47,682 nt of DNA from Hyphomicrobiales bacterium (GCA_900474095.1 UCOA01000122.1:1-47682); one strand, 5' to 3'. Shown: positions 1 through 8,749, counted from the first letter of the stretch. Numbers and translations: made by a program. Notes: a model not told the origin generated them from the letters alone.

Positions 1-99
1 CCCGACACGGGTACGACCTGTTCTATATCGCGGACGACTGCCACGGGGGCTGCCGCCTCTTCACGCGTCCAACCGGCGCGGATCGCTTCGTCCAGTGAA
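1..99 (-). pseudogene. Truncated copy of the small protein encoded at 690-908
   Basis: Read on the minus strand, bases 99 to about 45 give LDEAIRAGWTREEAAAP, which closely matches MEEAVRAGWTREEAAAAL in the small protein at 690-908. The DNA at 51-83 and 771-803 is nearly identical. After this stretch the two sequences diverge, and the reading frame runs off the left end of the window. No start codon or ribosome binding site is visible upstream in this frame, so this looks like a degenerate paralogue, cut by the window edge. Function unknown. Confidence 0.4.
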
Positions 100-335
100 A
101 CCAACGGCGATGGCGTTGGAGGAGCTTGGCACCTGGCCAAATAGCAGAACCGGCGATTTGCATGGGGTCTTCGGACCGCCGCTGGCGCAAGACTAACCCG
201 GGGTTGGGAGAACAACCGCTCCGAAGTCCCTGTGGGGGTATAGCGGGCGTCGTGCTGCCTATCCCCCGACACCATTCGACGCCCAAATCGCGGATGCGAC
301 TATTTTCCTCCGCTCGGCGTTGCGGCGCTCAGAGT

Positions 336-602
336 TTATCTGAAGTTCGATACGTCCAGTAGAACTGTGGCCTGCGGTTTGGAGTTGTATGCGCGCTTCG
401 CAGCGTCCAGGATATTCGCCCGCATCTTGTCGAAGGCTTCAAGATATTCTCGTTCTGCCGGCGTTCTCATAGCCAATCCCCTGGCGAGAACATCGACGGT
501 CACGAAAAATCTGACCTCAAACATTCCATCGTAACCGGTAAAGCGAACGCGCCTGTGGGTTTCGTCATAACTGCGGGCACTATTGGGAAATGAGAGGGTC
601 AT
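336..602 (-). CDS. DUF1488 family protein
   Basis: An 88-residue protein. Its opening (MTLSFPNSARSYDETHRRVRF) followed by a GYDGMFEVRFFV stretch is the pattern of the DUF1488 family, common in Rhizobiales, with no known function. It has no signal peptide or membrane segment and is probably a small cytoplasmic protein. The middle, rich in A, E and K, suggests a helix. The length fits the family, so it looks intact. The ATG at 602 has only a weak purine stretch upstream. It points the same way as the small gene at 690-908, with 87 bases between them. The family call is by sequence pattern; function is open. Confidence 0.75.
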   Translation of the reverse strand: MTLSFPNSARSYDETHRRVRFTGYDGMFEVRFFVTVDVLARGLAMRTPAEREYLEAFDKMRANILDAAKRAYNSKPQATVLLDVSNFR

Positions 603-689
603 GACGCACTATCCGTTCGAGCGAAATGGAAGAAACTAGCGCAAGACTAAGTAGGCGACAAAAGATCGGGGGAGAGAGTCTAGAGCGAT

Positions 690-908
690 TCAGTTCGCAG
701 TGTCGTCGTTCGCCTTCCTATTTTCGATCGCCAGTTCCCTCACCAAATCGGCAACTTCGACGAGTGCCGCTGCCGCCTCTTCACGCGTCCATCCGGCACG
801 GACTGCTTCTTCCATAACCTGTTGAATCTTGTTCTCAATGGCTTCCTGACAATCGAGAAATCGGTCGTCGTAGTCGCCATCCTGCTTCGGGGCTCTAATC
901 GGCTGCAT
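690..908 (-). CDS. Small helical hypothetical protein
   Basis: A 72-residue protein starting MQPIRAPKQDGDYDDRF. I chose the ATG at 908 because GGAGGAA sits at the right distance upstream; the longer open frame above it has no such site. The centre (EAVRAGWTREEAAAALVEVADLVRELA) looks like one long amphipathic helix. A broken relative of this segment is at the left edge of the window, so the gene has been duplicated nearby. I recognise similar short proteins in rhizobial genomes but no named function. It may form an operon with the DUF1488 gene downstream. Confidence 0.6.
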   Translation of the reverse strand: MQPIRAPKQDGDYDDRFLDCQEAIENKIQQVMEEAVRAGWTREEAAAALVEVADLVRELAIENRKANDDTAN

Positions 909-1317
909 GTTGGTTCCTCCGGCCGGCGACGGGACAGCATGCGCCAATAAGAATTGCCAGCACGACATCGTCCACCTGACGCCTTCTCCTAATATACCGC
1001 AAAAGATCCCGATGTGCCGGTGAAGATAATTGTTCGGCATGCGGCCTGTTTCCAAGGCCTGTTGGTCTGACCCGTCCGAAATCACCGCCAGTGGTGTGGG
1101 TGACTTGGTACAGCCATGCAAGGCCCTCCCCAGTCCATAACCTCTCGCACCGAGCTCGAAACGGTGATTGCTGGCGTCCAATGCCTCTTGTCGTAAATTC
1201 TGTCGAATGGAACCAAACCCGGTTCCGGACGTTAACTGACGTTGGAGTGCCATTACCGAACAACGCATCGTGCAGGTAAGCGCGATGGAGTTGGTCAGGC
1301 ACTCCGAGGAGACGTAC
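909..1317. other. Intergenic region, no convincing gene
   Basis: Frames are open on both strands but none has a family resemblance or a good start site. The last part carries the ribosome binding site (GAGGAGA) of the small membrane peptide at 1318. Confidence 0.5.
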
Positions 1318-1401
1318 ATGGATCTCACCACACTTCTCATCATTGTTCTTATTCTTGTTCTGCTGGGCGGCGGTTGGTTCGGCCGAGGGCGCTGGTATTA
1401 A
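1318..1401 (+). CDS. 27-residue single-pass membrane peptide
   Basis: The ATG at 1318 follows CCGAGGAGACGTAC, a strong ribosome binding site. The peptide opens MDLTTLLIIVLILVLLGGG and ends in a WFGRGRWY-type tail: a hydrophobic helix, then glycines and positively charged aromatic residues. This matches a family of very short inner-membrane proteins I have seen repeatedly in Rhizobiales. Function is not known to me. It is easily missed because of its length. The adjoining kinase and regulator genes are broken, while this one is intact from binding site to stop. Confidence 0.6.
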   Translation: MDLTTLLIIVLILVLLGGGWFGRGRWY

Positions 1402-1430
1402 CGCCTGAGCGGTCGCCGGAGTGCAATCGG

Positions 1431-1619
1431 CTTCTCCTGCGCTGGCAGGAGAAAGACGGCCCGTCCGTGGCACCACCGTCCCGGAAAGGGTTCGGCTCGC
1501 GGGTGATCGAGCGCGGTCTAGCGCATGAGTTGGAGGGCGCGGTTGATCTAGACTATCCGACGGACGCCGTCATCTGCATGATCAACTTTCCTGCACCGAA
1601 CGGTGCTCGCGATGGATAA
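1431..1619 (+). pseudogene. C-terminal remnant of an HWE-family sensor histidine kinase
   Basis: In frame from about 1431 to the TAA at 1617, the translation contains LRWQEKDGPSVAPP, then KGFGSRVIERGLAHEL, then a DLDYPTDAVICMINFP-like end. This is the last part of the ATPase domain of HWE histidine kinases, where a GFGSRLIERGLA block is typical. The sensor, dimerisation and most of the ATP-binding region are absent; upstream DNA in this frame has no resemblance. The stop overlaps the start of the response regulator at 1612, the usual arrangement for such a pair. It cannot act as a kinase. Confidence 0.65.
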
Positions 1620-1957
1620 ATTCCTTTTGGGTCGGCGAGTTCTTGTTGTCGAGGATGAAATGCTGATCCTCATTATGATCGAAGACATGCTGGCGGACCT
1701 GGGTTGTGAGGCTGTGAATGCCGCCACTACGGCCAGCCAGGCCCTGGCCGTCATTGAAGCCCAAATCTTCGATGTTGCCATGTTGGACATGAATCAGTCA
1801 TGCGGTGGCAGAAGCGCTGGCTGCGCGAGATGTTCCGTTTTCGACCGGCTATAGCGGTCACGAGATGAGAGATGGTTACCGCGACCGGCCCGTTTTGAAG
1901 AAACCGTTCATGGAGAAGGACCTGGCCGAGATGCTTAGGTGCCTTCTTGCTCCTTGA
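1612..1957 (+). pseudogene. Broken single-domain response regulator
   Basis: The start (MDKFLLGRRVLVVEDEMLIL) and the FDVAMLDMN stretch, holding the phospho-acceptor aspartate, are a normal CheY-like receiver domain. Just after MLDMN the frame slips. The correct frame resumes at about 1804 as VAEALAARDVPFSTGYSG, then RPVLKKPFMEKDLAEML, ending at the TGA at 1955. The residues normally linking the two halves are missing, so a short deletion removed roughly 15-30 bases and shifted the frame. In the first frame a premature stop follows at about 1852. Together with the kinase remnant upstream this is a dead two-component system. Confidence 0.7.
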
Positions 1958-2167
1958 ATGCCGTCCGATGCGTATTCTCTGGTTGTCCCTGGTGCGCCGG
2001 CAGAATCGCGAAATTCATGTTGGCGCTTTCGGTTGATGCGCCGGATCGAGATTGCGCCGGTCGTCCTAAAATGGGGCGGTGCGGGAGATCCCAGCGCCGG
2101 CGCTCTCTGAATAATGTGTGGAAGCTTGTCGATGGAAAGGCGTCGCAAGGAAACAGGTGAGCTGGTC

Positions 2168-3280
2168 ATGGGGCCACTTAGCCGACGGATCGGACATGTT
2201 CTGGGCATCGGCGCGCTTGCGCTGCTGGTGATTGGTTGCGCTCTGGTCCTTTGGCCCTTCTTGTCGGCAATATTGTGGGCTGCGGTGATTTGTTTCTCAA
2301 CGTGGCCTATCTACCGCCGATGCGAACGCGCTGTCGGAGGCTATCGGGCGGCGGCGGCCGCAGCTATGACGATTCTGATGGTCTTTGTCATGGCCGCACC
2401 GCTTGCTTTACTTGTGACGGCGCTTGCCGACGACATAACAAATCTGGCCGAGGGAGTAACGCGCGTCCTGGAACAGGGGCCTTCAGCGCCACCAAACTGG
2501 GTGAAAGGCCTGCCGGTTGTTGGCGAGAGCTTGGCTGCTTACTGGGAAAACCTTGCGCATGACGCTCCCGCATTTATCGTCGAGCTTAAAAAGCTGACCG
2601 GCCCTGTTACCGATATTGCTCTTGCTGGCGGGGCAGCGTTCAGTATCGGCCTCCTCGAACTTGCGCTCAGCATATTCATCACTTTCTTTTTGTTCCTGCA
2701 CGGTCGACGCCTGATCAGTTTCATGCGCCAGATCGGTGAGCGCGTTGCAGGTCCTCGCGCCAGGAGGTTGCTCAAGGTCATCGGCATGACGGTGAAAGGT
2801 GTTGTCTACGGAATGATCGGAACGGCCCTTGCGCAAGGCCTGCTGGCAGGCATCGGCTTCTGGATCGCCGGCGTGCCTCAATCATTGTTGCTGGGCTGCC
2901 TGACCTTCGCGCTGTCGTTCGTGCCCGGCGGGCCACCGTTCGTGTGGGGCCCGGTTGCGCTTTGGTTGCTCATGCAAGGATCTGTAGGATGGGGCATCTT
3001 CATCGCGATATGGGGCTTGCTTCTCGTCAGCAGCATTGACAACTTCCTTCGACCGTATCTGCTGAACCAAAACAGCAACCTGCCTGTGCTGCTGGGCCTG
3101 TTTGGGCTCATTGGCGGCGTCCTGGCCTTCGGCCTGATAGGGCTTTTCCTGGGGCCCACCTTGTTGGCGGTTGCCTACAACCTTTTCCTGGAGTGGGTCG
3201 CAGCGGAACTCGAAGATCGCAAGCAATCCGCGTCGCCATCCGTTGCGGCTGAGCACTTCCACACCGGTCCAAAGGATTGA
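2168..3280 (+). CDS. AI-2E family (PerM/YdiK-type) membrane transporter
   Basis: From the ATG at 2168 the protein is 370 residues, the usual family length. It has paired N-terminal membrane helices (GIGALALLVIGCALVLWPFL and onward), a central soluble part, then several C-terminal helices with the conserved features GMIGTALAQGLLAG, FVPGGPPFVWGPVALWL and IDNFLRPYLL. These identify the AI-2E exporter family (PF01594), inner-membrane permeases thought to move small molecules or ions; the substrate cannot be told from sequence. An earlier in-frame ATG at 2114 would add 18 residues, but AGGTGAG lies just before 2168. The C-terminus is charged and cytoplasmic. It stands alone with no operon partner. 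Confidence 0.8.
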   Translation: MGPLSRRIGHVLGIGALALLVIGCALVLWPFLSAILWAAVICFSTWPIYRRCERAVGGYRAAAAAAMTILMVFVMAAPLALLVTALADDITNLAEGVTRVLEQGPSAPPNWVKGLPVVGESLAAYWENLAHDAPAFIVELKKLTGPVTDIALAGGAAFSIGLLELALSIFITFFLFLHGRRLISFMRQIGERVAGPRARRLLKVIGMTVKGVVYGMIGTALAQGLLAGIGFWIAGVPQSLLLGCLTFALSFVPGGPPFVWGPVALWLLMQGSVGWGIFIAIWGLLLVSSIDNFLRPYLLNQNSNLPVLLGLFGLIGGVLAFGLIGLFLGPTLLAVAYNLFLEWVAAELEDRKQSASPSVAAEHFHTGPKD

Positions 3281-3404
3281 GGTTGGCGTATTTCATTTCA
3301 TTAGCGGCGCGCCCTGCACCATAGCCTTCCGGATTATGCTCCCCTTCACGATGCTGAGAAGTCCTTTCTCATTCGCGGAAAGTCAACTGTGGGTGCCGAG
3401 CGGC

Positions 3405-3980
3405 CTATTTGTTCTGGTGGACGAGGAGTGCAGTCAGCAAGTCAATTTGTTGCTGCTGTTTTTCAACGAAAGACTTCAGTTCAATGTCGCGCATCTGATC
3501 CAGCTTGTCGTGTAGCGCCATGATTTCAATCTCCGCCTTCAGATTGACCTCATAGTCGTGCGCCGCATCGACCCTGTCTTTGACTGAGTGTCTGTTTTGA
3601 CTCATCATGATTACGGGTGCCTGAACGGCTGCGAGCATCGAGAGAATAAGGTTGAGAAAGATAAAGGGGTAGGGGTCGAACGCACGCGCTGTTGCAAGAA
3701 GGTTCGATACCACCCAGAGCGCGAGCACCAGCGCAAAAATCATGATGAAGGTCCACGAGCCGCCGAACTCGGCGACCTTGTCCGCCAGGCGTTGACCGGA
3801 TGTCAGCGTCTCGTCAAAAGTGCGGTTCGAGTCCCGCGTTATCGCTCGCCGGGCAAGGTGGCGTCGAAACACTACGCGTTCCCGATCGGTTAGTAGCTCA
3901 ACAGGTTTTCCAAGATAGCGGTTCGCACCATCGGCAATCTCCCGCCTTGCGCCGCTGTTGTCGTCTGTTTCTCTGGGCAT
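3405..3980 (-). CDS. DUF1003 family membrane protein
   Basis: A 191-residue protein starting MPRETDDNSGARRE. I preferred the ATG at 3980 because GGAGGAAGC precedes it at good spacing; another ATG lies 12 bases upstream. The middle has two membrane helices, around WTFIMIFALVLALWVVSNLL and PFIFLNLILSMLAAVQAPVIMMS, joined by a short DPYPF turn. The latter is the hallmark of DUF1003. After the conserved SQNRHSVKDRVDAAHDYEVNLKAE the C-terminal third is a coiled coil with a QQQQ run. It is an inner-membrane protein of unknown role. Length and motifs are complete. Confidence 0.85.
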   Translation of the reverse strand: MPRETDDNSGARREIADGANRYLGKPVELLTDRERVVFRRHLARRAITRDSNRTFDETLTSGQRLADKVAEFGGSWTFIMIFALVLALWVVSNLLATARAFDPYPFIFLNLILSMLAAVQAPVIMMSQNRHSVKDRVDAAHDYEVNLKAEIEIMALHDKLDQMRDIELKSFVEKQQQQIDLLTALLVHQNK

Positions 3981-4330
3981 TGCTTCCTCCATCCTTGCGT
4001 GGGCGCTACACTCTAAGCGGGTTGTGAGCAGTTTGTTAGATCGCTAACAGGGCGCGCACCGACGTGACGAGTGAGGGAAAACGTGCGCAGAAGGGGCGAT
4101 CGTCAACTGCGCATTCTCATTGATGTCTTTCAATCGCGTGGAGTGGGCGCTGTTTTCGTTGTCGATCAACGCGGACAACGATGCACCGGCAACCGGCGGC
4201 GGCAGGGCCGGAACAGTCATTGCCCTCACGCTTTTGCATTTTAAGTCACGTCTTCCAGAAGCGGCTTAGCCCACCGAACTTCTCGCCACTGTGGGCGTAC
4301 AACTTTCGCGAAAGTCTTTACGCAAGTCAT
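3981..4330. other. Intergenic region between two minus-strand genes
   Basis: No supported gene here. It includes the promoter region of the DUF1003 gene. Short open frames at 4044-4229 have no resemblance to a known protein and no clear start site. Confidence 0.5.
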
Positions 4331-4783
4331 TCACGCGTTGGTAACCTGCCGTCCCGATAGTGTTTCAATTTGGATCTTGTAGAAGACCGGAAGCGTCTCC
4401 TTGTTCGACGCTGCCGCATCAGTGGGTTTATACGCGCCCGGTTCCCACCAATTGCTCCGCTCCTGCAAAAGCGACCAAGCGTAGACGTGTTCGCCATGCC
4501 ACTTGTCGTCGTCGGGTAGCTCTTGATAGAGTCCTTCTACCACAACACTCTGCCATTCCTCGGTTGTCCTCAGGTGTTCAACCTGGACGCAGGCATGCGG
4601 ATTGGCACGAAGGCTGTCGATTTTTTTCCCAGGTAGCGAAAAGCTGTAAAACGCCCCGTCCCGAAACATGTAACGGATCGGTACGACATATGGGCGACCT
4701 TCAGCAATGCAGCCCAAGTGCCCAATCCTATTGGCCGCGAGCATCGCCTCGCACTCCGAAATTGTCATGGCTCGCAAGTTCAT
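4331..4783 (-). CDS. Pyridoxamine 5'-phosphate oxidase family flavin-binding protein
   Basis: A 150-residue protein. The ATG at 4783 has AAGAGGAGCG upstream and gives the typical family opening MNLRAMTISECEAMLAANRIG. The frame extends 35 residues further up, but that part has no resemblance. The blocks IGHLGCIAEGRPYVVPIRY, IDSLRANPHACVQVEHL and WQSVVVEGLYQELPD form the split beta-barrel of FMN-binding proteins in the NimA/heme-utilisation-like branch. Such proteins reduce nitroaromatics or bind flavin or haem; the substrate here is unknown. It is not the phenazine oxidase PhzG, which lies at 29227-29856 and looks quite different. Confidence 0.8.
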   Translation of the reverse strand: MNLRAMTISECEAMLAANRIGHLGCIAEGRPYVVPIRYMFRDGAFYSFSLPGKKIDSLRANPHACVQVEHLRTTEEWQSVVVEGLYQELPDDDKWHGEHVYAWSLLQERSNWWEPGAYKPTDAAASNKETLPVFYKIQIETLSGRQVTNA

Positions 4784-4945
4784 TTGGCGCTCCTCTTGAC
4801 CACGTACGAACCAAACCTCTGGCAATCGGAGATTTGAGCGACGGCAGGTAGCCTTGCGCCTTTTTACCGCATCTAGCAAATTCAGCATTCATGTGGGGGA
4901 CAGCACTGATGGTTGCAATCGGCCCGTACGAATGCTTAGCGGCCG

Positions 4946-5560
4946 CTAGCGCGTTGACCAAGCAATCCACAAGGCAACACCGACAAGTGCGAGCGCGAAG
5001 AAACTGCCGGCTGTCGCCATCACGCGCTTGTTGGCCAGCACCGGTCGTAGGAGGCTGGCCAAGGTTACAATCGTTGCATGCACGGTCGTAGCCACCAGCA
5101 CATAGATAGCGGAGAGTATTACTGCCTGCCCCGCAGGGTGGAAAGCGGGATCAAGGAACGTGGGCAAAACCCCGATGTAGAACATTGCCGCCTTGGGGTT
5201 GAGGAGGTTGGTAATCAAACCCCTCACGAAGAACCGCGCGGCAGACTCGACTGGAACGTCGTCCGAACGCGTGCTGTCGCGCCAAGCGTCCCAGGCGAGG
5301 TAGACGAGATAAGCGACCCCTAACCACCGTAAGGCGGCGTAGAGCAGCGGCGAGGCCGTGATCACTGCGGACAGGCCGAGCGCTGTTGCGAGGCCAATCA
5401 CCCCCAGCCCGAGCGCGACTCCGGCCACTGCCGCATACCCGGCTCGTCGCCCTGCTTGGACGCCTACCAACGCCAAATAGGTCATATTCGGGCCAGGCGT
5501 GAGCTCGATAAGGAGGCTCGTGAGCGCAAATCCTAGGGCCGTTGAAAGAGCAATGTCCAT
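4946..5560 (-). CDS. LysE/RhtB family amino-acid exporter
   Basis: A 204-residue membrane protein with about six hydrophobic segments. Near the N-terminus it has LTSLLIELTPGPNMTYLAL, the family's signature (TPGPN), and later GVAYLVYLAWDAWR and ITNLLNPKAAMFYIGVLPTFL, both conserved in LysE/RhtB exporters. These inner-membrane carriers expel amino acids or related small compounds by exchange with protons; which one cannot be told. The ATG at 5560 has AGGA upstream. Length is normal and the gene appears intact. It is on the same strand as the flavin-binding gene downstream, but 162 bases separate them. Confidence 0.88.
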   Translation of the reverse strand: MDIALSTALGFALTSLLIELTPGPNMTYLALVGVQAGRRAGYAAVAGVALGLGVIGLATALGLSAVITASPLLYAALRWLGVAYLVYLAWDAWRDSTRSDDVPVESAARFFVRGLITNLLNPKAAMFYIGVLPTFLDPAFHPAGQAVILSAIYVLVATTVHATIVTLASLLRPVLANKRVMATAGSFFALALVGVALWIAWSTR

Positions 5561-5682
5561 CTATGTCCTGACAACCCGGTTATACATCAGATCACCATCC
5601 CGACGCCGATGCCCGTTGCAAGGGCCAATAGAACCGACCGTATGCGTGATGGAACATGCGCATGCTGTTTCCTTTCATAGGT

Positions 5683-5709
5683 GGTGAACAGAAACCCCGC
5701 CTCGGGGTT
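5683..5709 (-). terminator. Rho-independent terminator after the DUF2171 gene
   Basis: On the minus strand the sequence is AACCCCGAGGCGGGGTT followed by TCTGTT. It forms a 7-bp GC-rich stem with a 3-base loop and then a T-rich tail, about 45 bases after the stop of the gene at 5752. Confidence 0.6.
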
Positions 5710-5751
5710 ACCGCGGCGGGGGCGATTTGGTCCTGGGCTGAACGGGAGGAA

Positions 5752-6009
5752 TTACGCCGGGCCGGCGCCTTCTTCCTCCTCGAATGTCACCGCGACATCG
5801 CCATTTGCCGACAGCCGCACTTTGTCGCCTTCAACTTCCGCCACCAATCCTAGAGGGATATAATGATGATGGCCGCGATGCGAGCCTTCGCCACTGTCCT
5901 CCTTGGTGAGCTTGATCCGATTGTCCTCAACGTGGTCGACTGTGCCGATGTGGACGCCATCGGCTCCGATAACTTCGGCGTGTTCCTTGATCTGCGCTAC
6001 ATCTACCAT
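5752..6009 (-). CDS. DUF2171 family protein
   Basis: An 85-residue protein from the ATG at 6009, which has AAAGGAGAAT eight bases upstream; an upstream in-frame start lacks this. It begins MVDVAQIKEHAEVIGADG, continues with VGTVDHVE-like and DRIKLTK-like blocks, and has HHHYIPLGLVAEVEGDKVRL in the middle. This is the pattern of the DUF2171 family: small soluble beta-rich proteins resembling the PRC-barrel, often stress-induced in Rhizobiales. The C-terminus is strongly acidic (FEEEEG). A terminator follows, so it is likely a single-gene transcript. Role unknown. Confidence 0.8.
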   Translation of the reverse strand: MVDVAQIKEHAEVIGADGVHIGTVDHVEDNRIKLTKEDSGEGSHRGHHHYIPLGLVAEVEGDKVRLSANGDVAVTFEEEEGAGPA

Positions 6010-6211
6010 TGCGATTCTCCTTTGCGCATCCAACGCGGGAGAACGAGATAAGATCCATGACGACGAAAAGACCCGTCTACCGGATGGCTATCATTGTGGC
6101 TGGCCGCTCATCCCGAGCTTCCGGCGCGCCCCTGCCAGCTCCGAGGTGTGGCCTGCTGCCGGTTTCGCGTACACCGAGTTAAGGTGCCCCTCCTGAAACC
6201 GGAGAGTATGA

Positions 6212-6640
6212 ATGCAACGACGGAAGTTCAGCCGCGGATACAAGCTTGAAGCGGTGAGGTTGGTGAAAGAGCGCGGTGTCAGCGTAGCGCAGGCGGCCCG
6301 CGATCTGGATGTTCATGAGAATGCCTTGGGTAAATGGGTCAGGGAATTTGGCGCTGATCCGAAACAGGCGTTTCCCGGCCATGGGCAGGTGAAGCCGGAG
6401 CAACTTGGAATCGACAGGCTGCGCCGTGAGGTCGCAAAGCTGAAGGCGGAGCGCGATATCCTAAAAAGGCCGCAGCCTACTTTGCAAAGGACGCGATATG
6501 AAGTTCGCTTTCATTGCAAAGCACCGTTCGATCTTGCCGGTGGCATGGCTCTGCGAAGCGCTGGGTGTTTCTCGTTTTGGTTTCCATGCCTGGCTCGTCG
6601 ATCTCATCGATGACTGGTTCTCATATTAAATGCTAAAATC
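6212..6640 (+). mobile_element. IS3-family element remnant (orfA plus start of orfB)
   Basis: The ATG at 6212 opens a typical IS3 OrfA: MQRRKFSRGYKLEAVRLVKE, then helix-turn-helix VSVAQAARDLDVHENALGKW, then a leucine zipper ending LKAERDIL. At about 6463 the run CTAAAAAGG appears one A short of the family's slippery site, so the frame departs from the usual KKAAAYFAKDAI ending. OrfB begins at 6498 with MKFAFIAKHRSILPVAWLCE, continues LGVSRFGFHAWL, and stops after about 43 residues, so the whole catalytic DDE domain is gone. The element is dead. Confidence 0.8.
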
Positions 6641-7396
6641 CGCACAAATATCTCACATTTACTGCCTCGTCTCACTTTAAGTGCCGCGCTATCATATTGA
6701 AACTATTGAAGTGCAAGTCTTACGGTTAACTGCAAAACGACAGCGGTGGTCAGCAGCGCCGTGGGTTGGATGATGAAAGTAGGCTATCTTTGACCAGCTC
6801 GCCGGATGTTACGGCGAACCAGACGCTGGCCGTTAGTCCTGGCTGGAAAGGACTTTCCATTCGCTGGGAGCAATCAGATTGTTCCGGGCGACCCATTCGA
6901 TCGGCACGCGGGAAGGGGCCGCCGATGGCTTTTCACGTTGTTTAGTCCCTATGAATATTTTCCCTTTCTGAAGCGATCGATGGTGTCTGAGTCGCTTCAG
7001 ACGCTAATCGAGCGGCATTCGAACAGAGTTGTCGAAGGGGGCGAGGAAAAGGAAGCTTAGCCGGCGGATGAAAAGGGACTTGACCAAACCGGCCCATTAC
7101 GGAAGTCAGAGCGTCAATACCACGGGAACCTGATCTTCCCCTGTCGCGAAAGTTGGTCGCCAAACACCGACTTTGGCGAGGGAGGTTACTGCTGAGCTGT
7201 CGTCACACCGACCCCGCGGGGTGCAAGACAGCGGTCTTCGGACCTGACCTTTCATACCGCAACCTGCGCTCATTTTTGATCCTTTCACTTGGCAGCGCCT
7301 CGCGGTATAATTAGGGCGGGCTAAAATAGAAAATGGAGCGGCCGTCAAACAGAAAACCTCCGGTCTTTGGGCCGGGGATCAACTAGGGGGTTGAAC
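6641..7396. other. Long region without a supported gene
   Basis: AT-rich DNA follows the IS3 remnant. An open frame at 6806-7060 has no family resemblance or ribosome binding site and I leave it out. A TATAAT at 7306 upstream of the next gene could be its -10 box, but the -35 at the proper distance is poor. A short GC hairpin lies near 7210-7222. Confidence 0.45.
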
Positions 7397-8749
7397 ATGC
7401 TTAGCGGCTTTAGCAGGGCCTGCGCGCTAATCCTTTTGTCAGGGAACTTCGCTTTCGCCCAATCGGATCAGATAGAGCCAAACGCTGGAACGTGGAAGAC
7501 GTGGGTAATCACGTCGGGCAAAGACTTCCGAGTCCCGCCCCCACCGGATACTTCCGAATCCGAGTTGGAGCAGGTCCGCGAACTTGTCGCAAAGAACGAT
7601 GCGCAGGTCGCCGCCAAGATCACGTTCTGGGACGCCGGCTCGCCCGGCTATCGATGGATCGACCTAGTCAACAACCGTCTTCTGGCAAACCAGACGATCC
7701 CCAATGCGCATCGCGTCTACACCTATTTGACGATGGCGGTCTACGACGCCACCGTCGCGGCTTGGGAGTCGAAATACTTCTACAATCGCCCCCGCCCGAG
7801 CGAGGTGGATACGACACTGCCGACTGCGCTGCCTACGCCTCGGAGTCCCGCTTATCCATCTGAACACGCGGCCGCCGCGGCCGCCGCCGCGACCGTTCTT
7901 GCCTATTTCTTTCCGGACGAGGCGTCGTCGTTCCGGGTGATGGCCGAAGAAGCCGCACAGTCGCGTGTCCTTGCCGGTGTCCAGTTCCCAAGCGACTCTT
8001 CCGCTGGCCTGGAACTGGGGCGACGCGTGGCAGAGCAAGTGATTGCGCGGGCAAAGGCCGACGGCTCCGATGCCGTCTGGACCGGCACGGTGCCGACCGG
8101 GCCGTGCATGTGGGTCGGAGACAAACCCGCCAATGCAAACATGCCAAACTGGAAGCCGATCCTGCTCGAGGCAGCCGATGAATTCAGACCACCGACTCCG
8201 CCCGACTGCAAGTCTGCGGCCGTGAAGGCCGAGACAGATGCAGTCCGGCAGTTTGAGCGAAAATTCCCCAACAGCTACAAGGCGTTCTACTGGCAAAGCC
8301 CATCCGGCCTGTTCACCGACTGGTATGACTACGCCAGCAAGTGGATGTTCGAGGACAAGACGGATTCGAACCCGCCGCGCGCTGCACGGGCTTACGCGAT
8401 GCTCGCAACGGTCTACTACGACGCCTACATTGCAAGCAACGACGGGAAATACGCTTATTGGTACCTGCGGCCCAACATGCTTGACCCGAGCATCACTCCC
8501 CTGTTCGCAGTGCCGGCCCATCCCAGTTATCCGTCGAACCACTCCACGTTGTCGACTGCCCGATGCGAGGTGCTGGCCTACCTGTTCCCCGACCAGGCGA
8601 AGTTCATCCGCACGGTCGGCAAGGAGGCGGGCGATTCCCGCATCTGGGCCGGCATCCACTATGAAATGGACAACCGGGCCGGTGCCGCACTTGGCAAAGC
8701 GGTCGCCGGGAAATTCATCGAGCGGGCAAAAAAAGACGGGGCAGACTAG
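7397..8749 (+). CDS. Exported vanadium-haloperoxidase/PAP2-like phosphatase
   Basis: A 450-residue protein from the ATG at 7397, preceded by AGGGGG. Residues 1-23 are a signal peptide (LSGFSRACALILLSGNFAFA), so it is exported. Two PAP2-like halves follow. The second has LRP, PSNH (382) and SRIWAGIHYEMD (R415, H421), the complete lysine-arginine-proline / PSxH / SRxxxxxH active-site set. The first has KYFYNRPRP, PSEH (157) and SRVLAGVQFPSD, where the last histidine is replaced by glutamine. The family includes acid phosphatases and vanadium haloperoxidases; whether it hydrolyses phosphate esters or oxidises halide cannot be told. It converges with the sulfite-oxidase-like gene at 8880, which is also exported. 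Confidence 0.78.
   Translation: MLSGFSRACALILLSGNFAFAQSDQIEPNAGTWKTWVITSGKDFRVPPPPDTSESELEQVRELVAKNDAQVAAKITFWDAGSPGYRWIDLVNNRLLANQTIPNAHRVYTYLTMAVYDATVAAWESKYFYNRPRPSEVDTTLPTALPTPRSPAYPSEHAAAAAAAATVLAYFFPDEASSFRVMAEEAAQSRVLAGVQFPSDSSAGLELGRRVAEQVIARAKADGSDAVWTGTVPTGPCMWVGDKPANANMPNWKPILLEAADEFRPPTPPDCKSAAVKAETDAVRQFERKFPNSYKAFYWQSPSGLFTDWYDYASKWMFEDKTDSNPPRAARAYAMLATVYYDAYIASNDGKYAYWYLRPNMLDPSITPLFAVPAHPSYPSNHSTLSTARCEVLAYLFPDQAKFIRTVGKEAGDSRIWAGIHYEMDNRAGAALGKAVAGKFIERAKKDGAD

Noticed and set aside
4331-4783. Second PhzG-like oxidase
   Set aside because: It has the same general flavin-binding fold but none of the PhzG-specific blocks (ATHAGSPKGR, SGVLYWRE) and lies 13 kb from the cluster.
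6806-7060. Plus-strand open frame after the IS3 remnant
   Set aside because: No family resemblance, no ribosome binding site and biased composition; probably chance.
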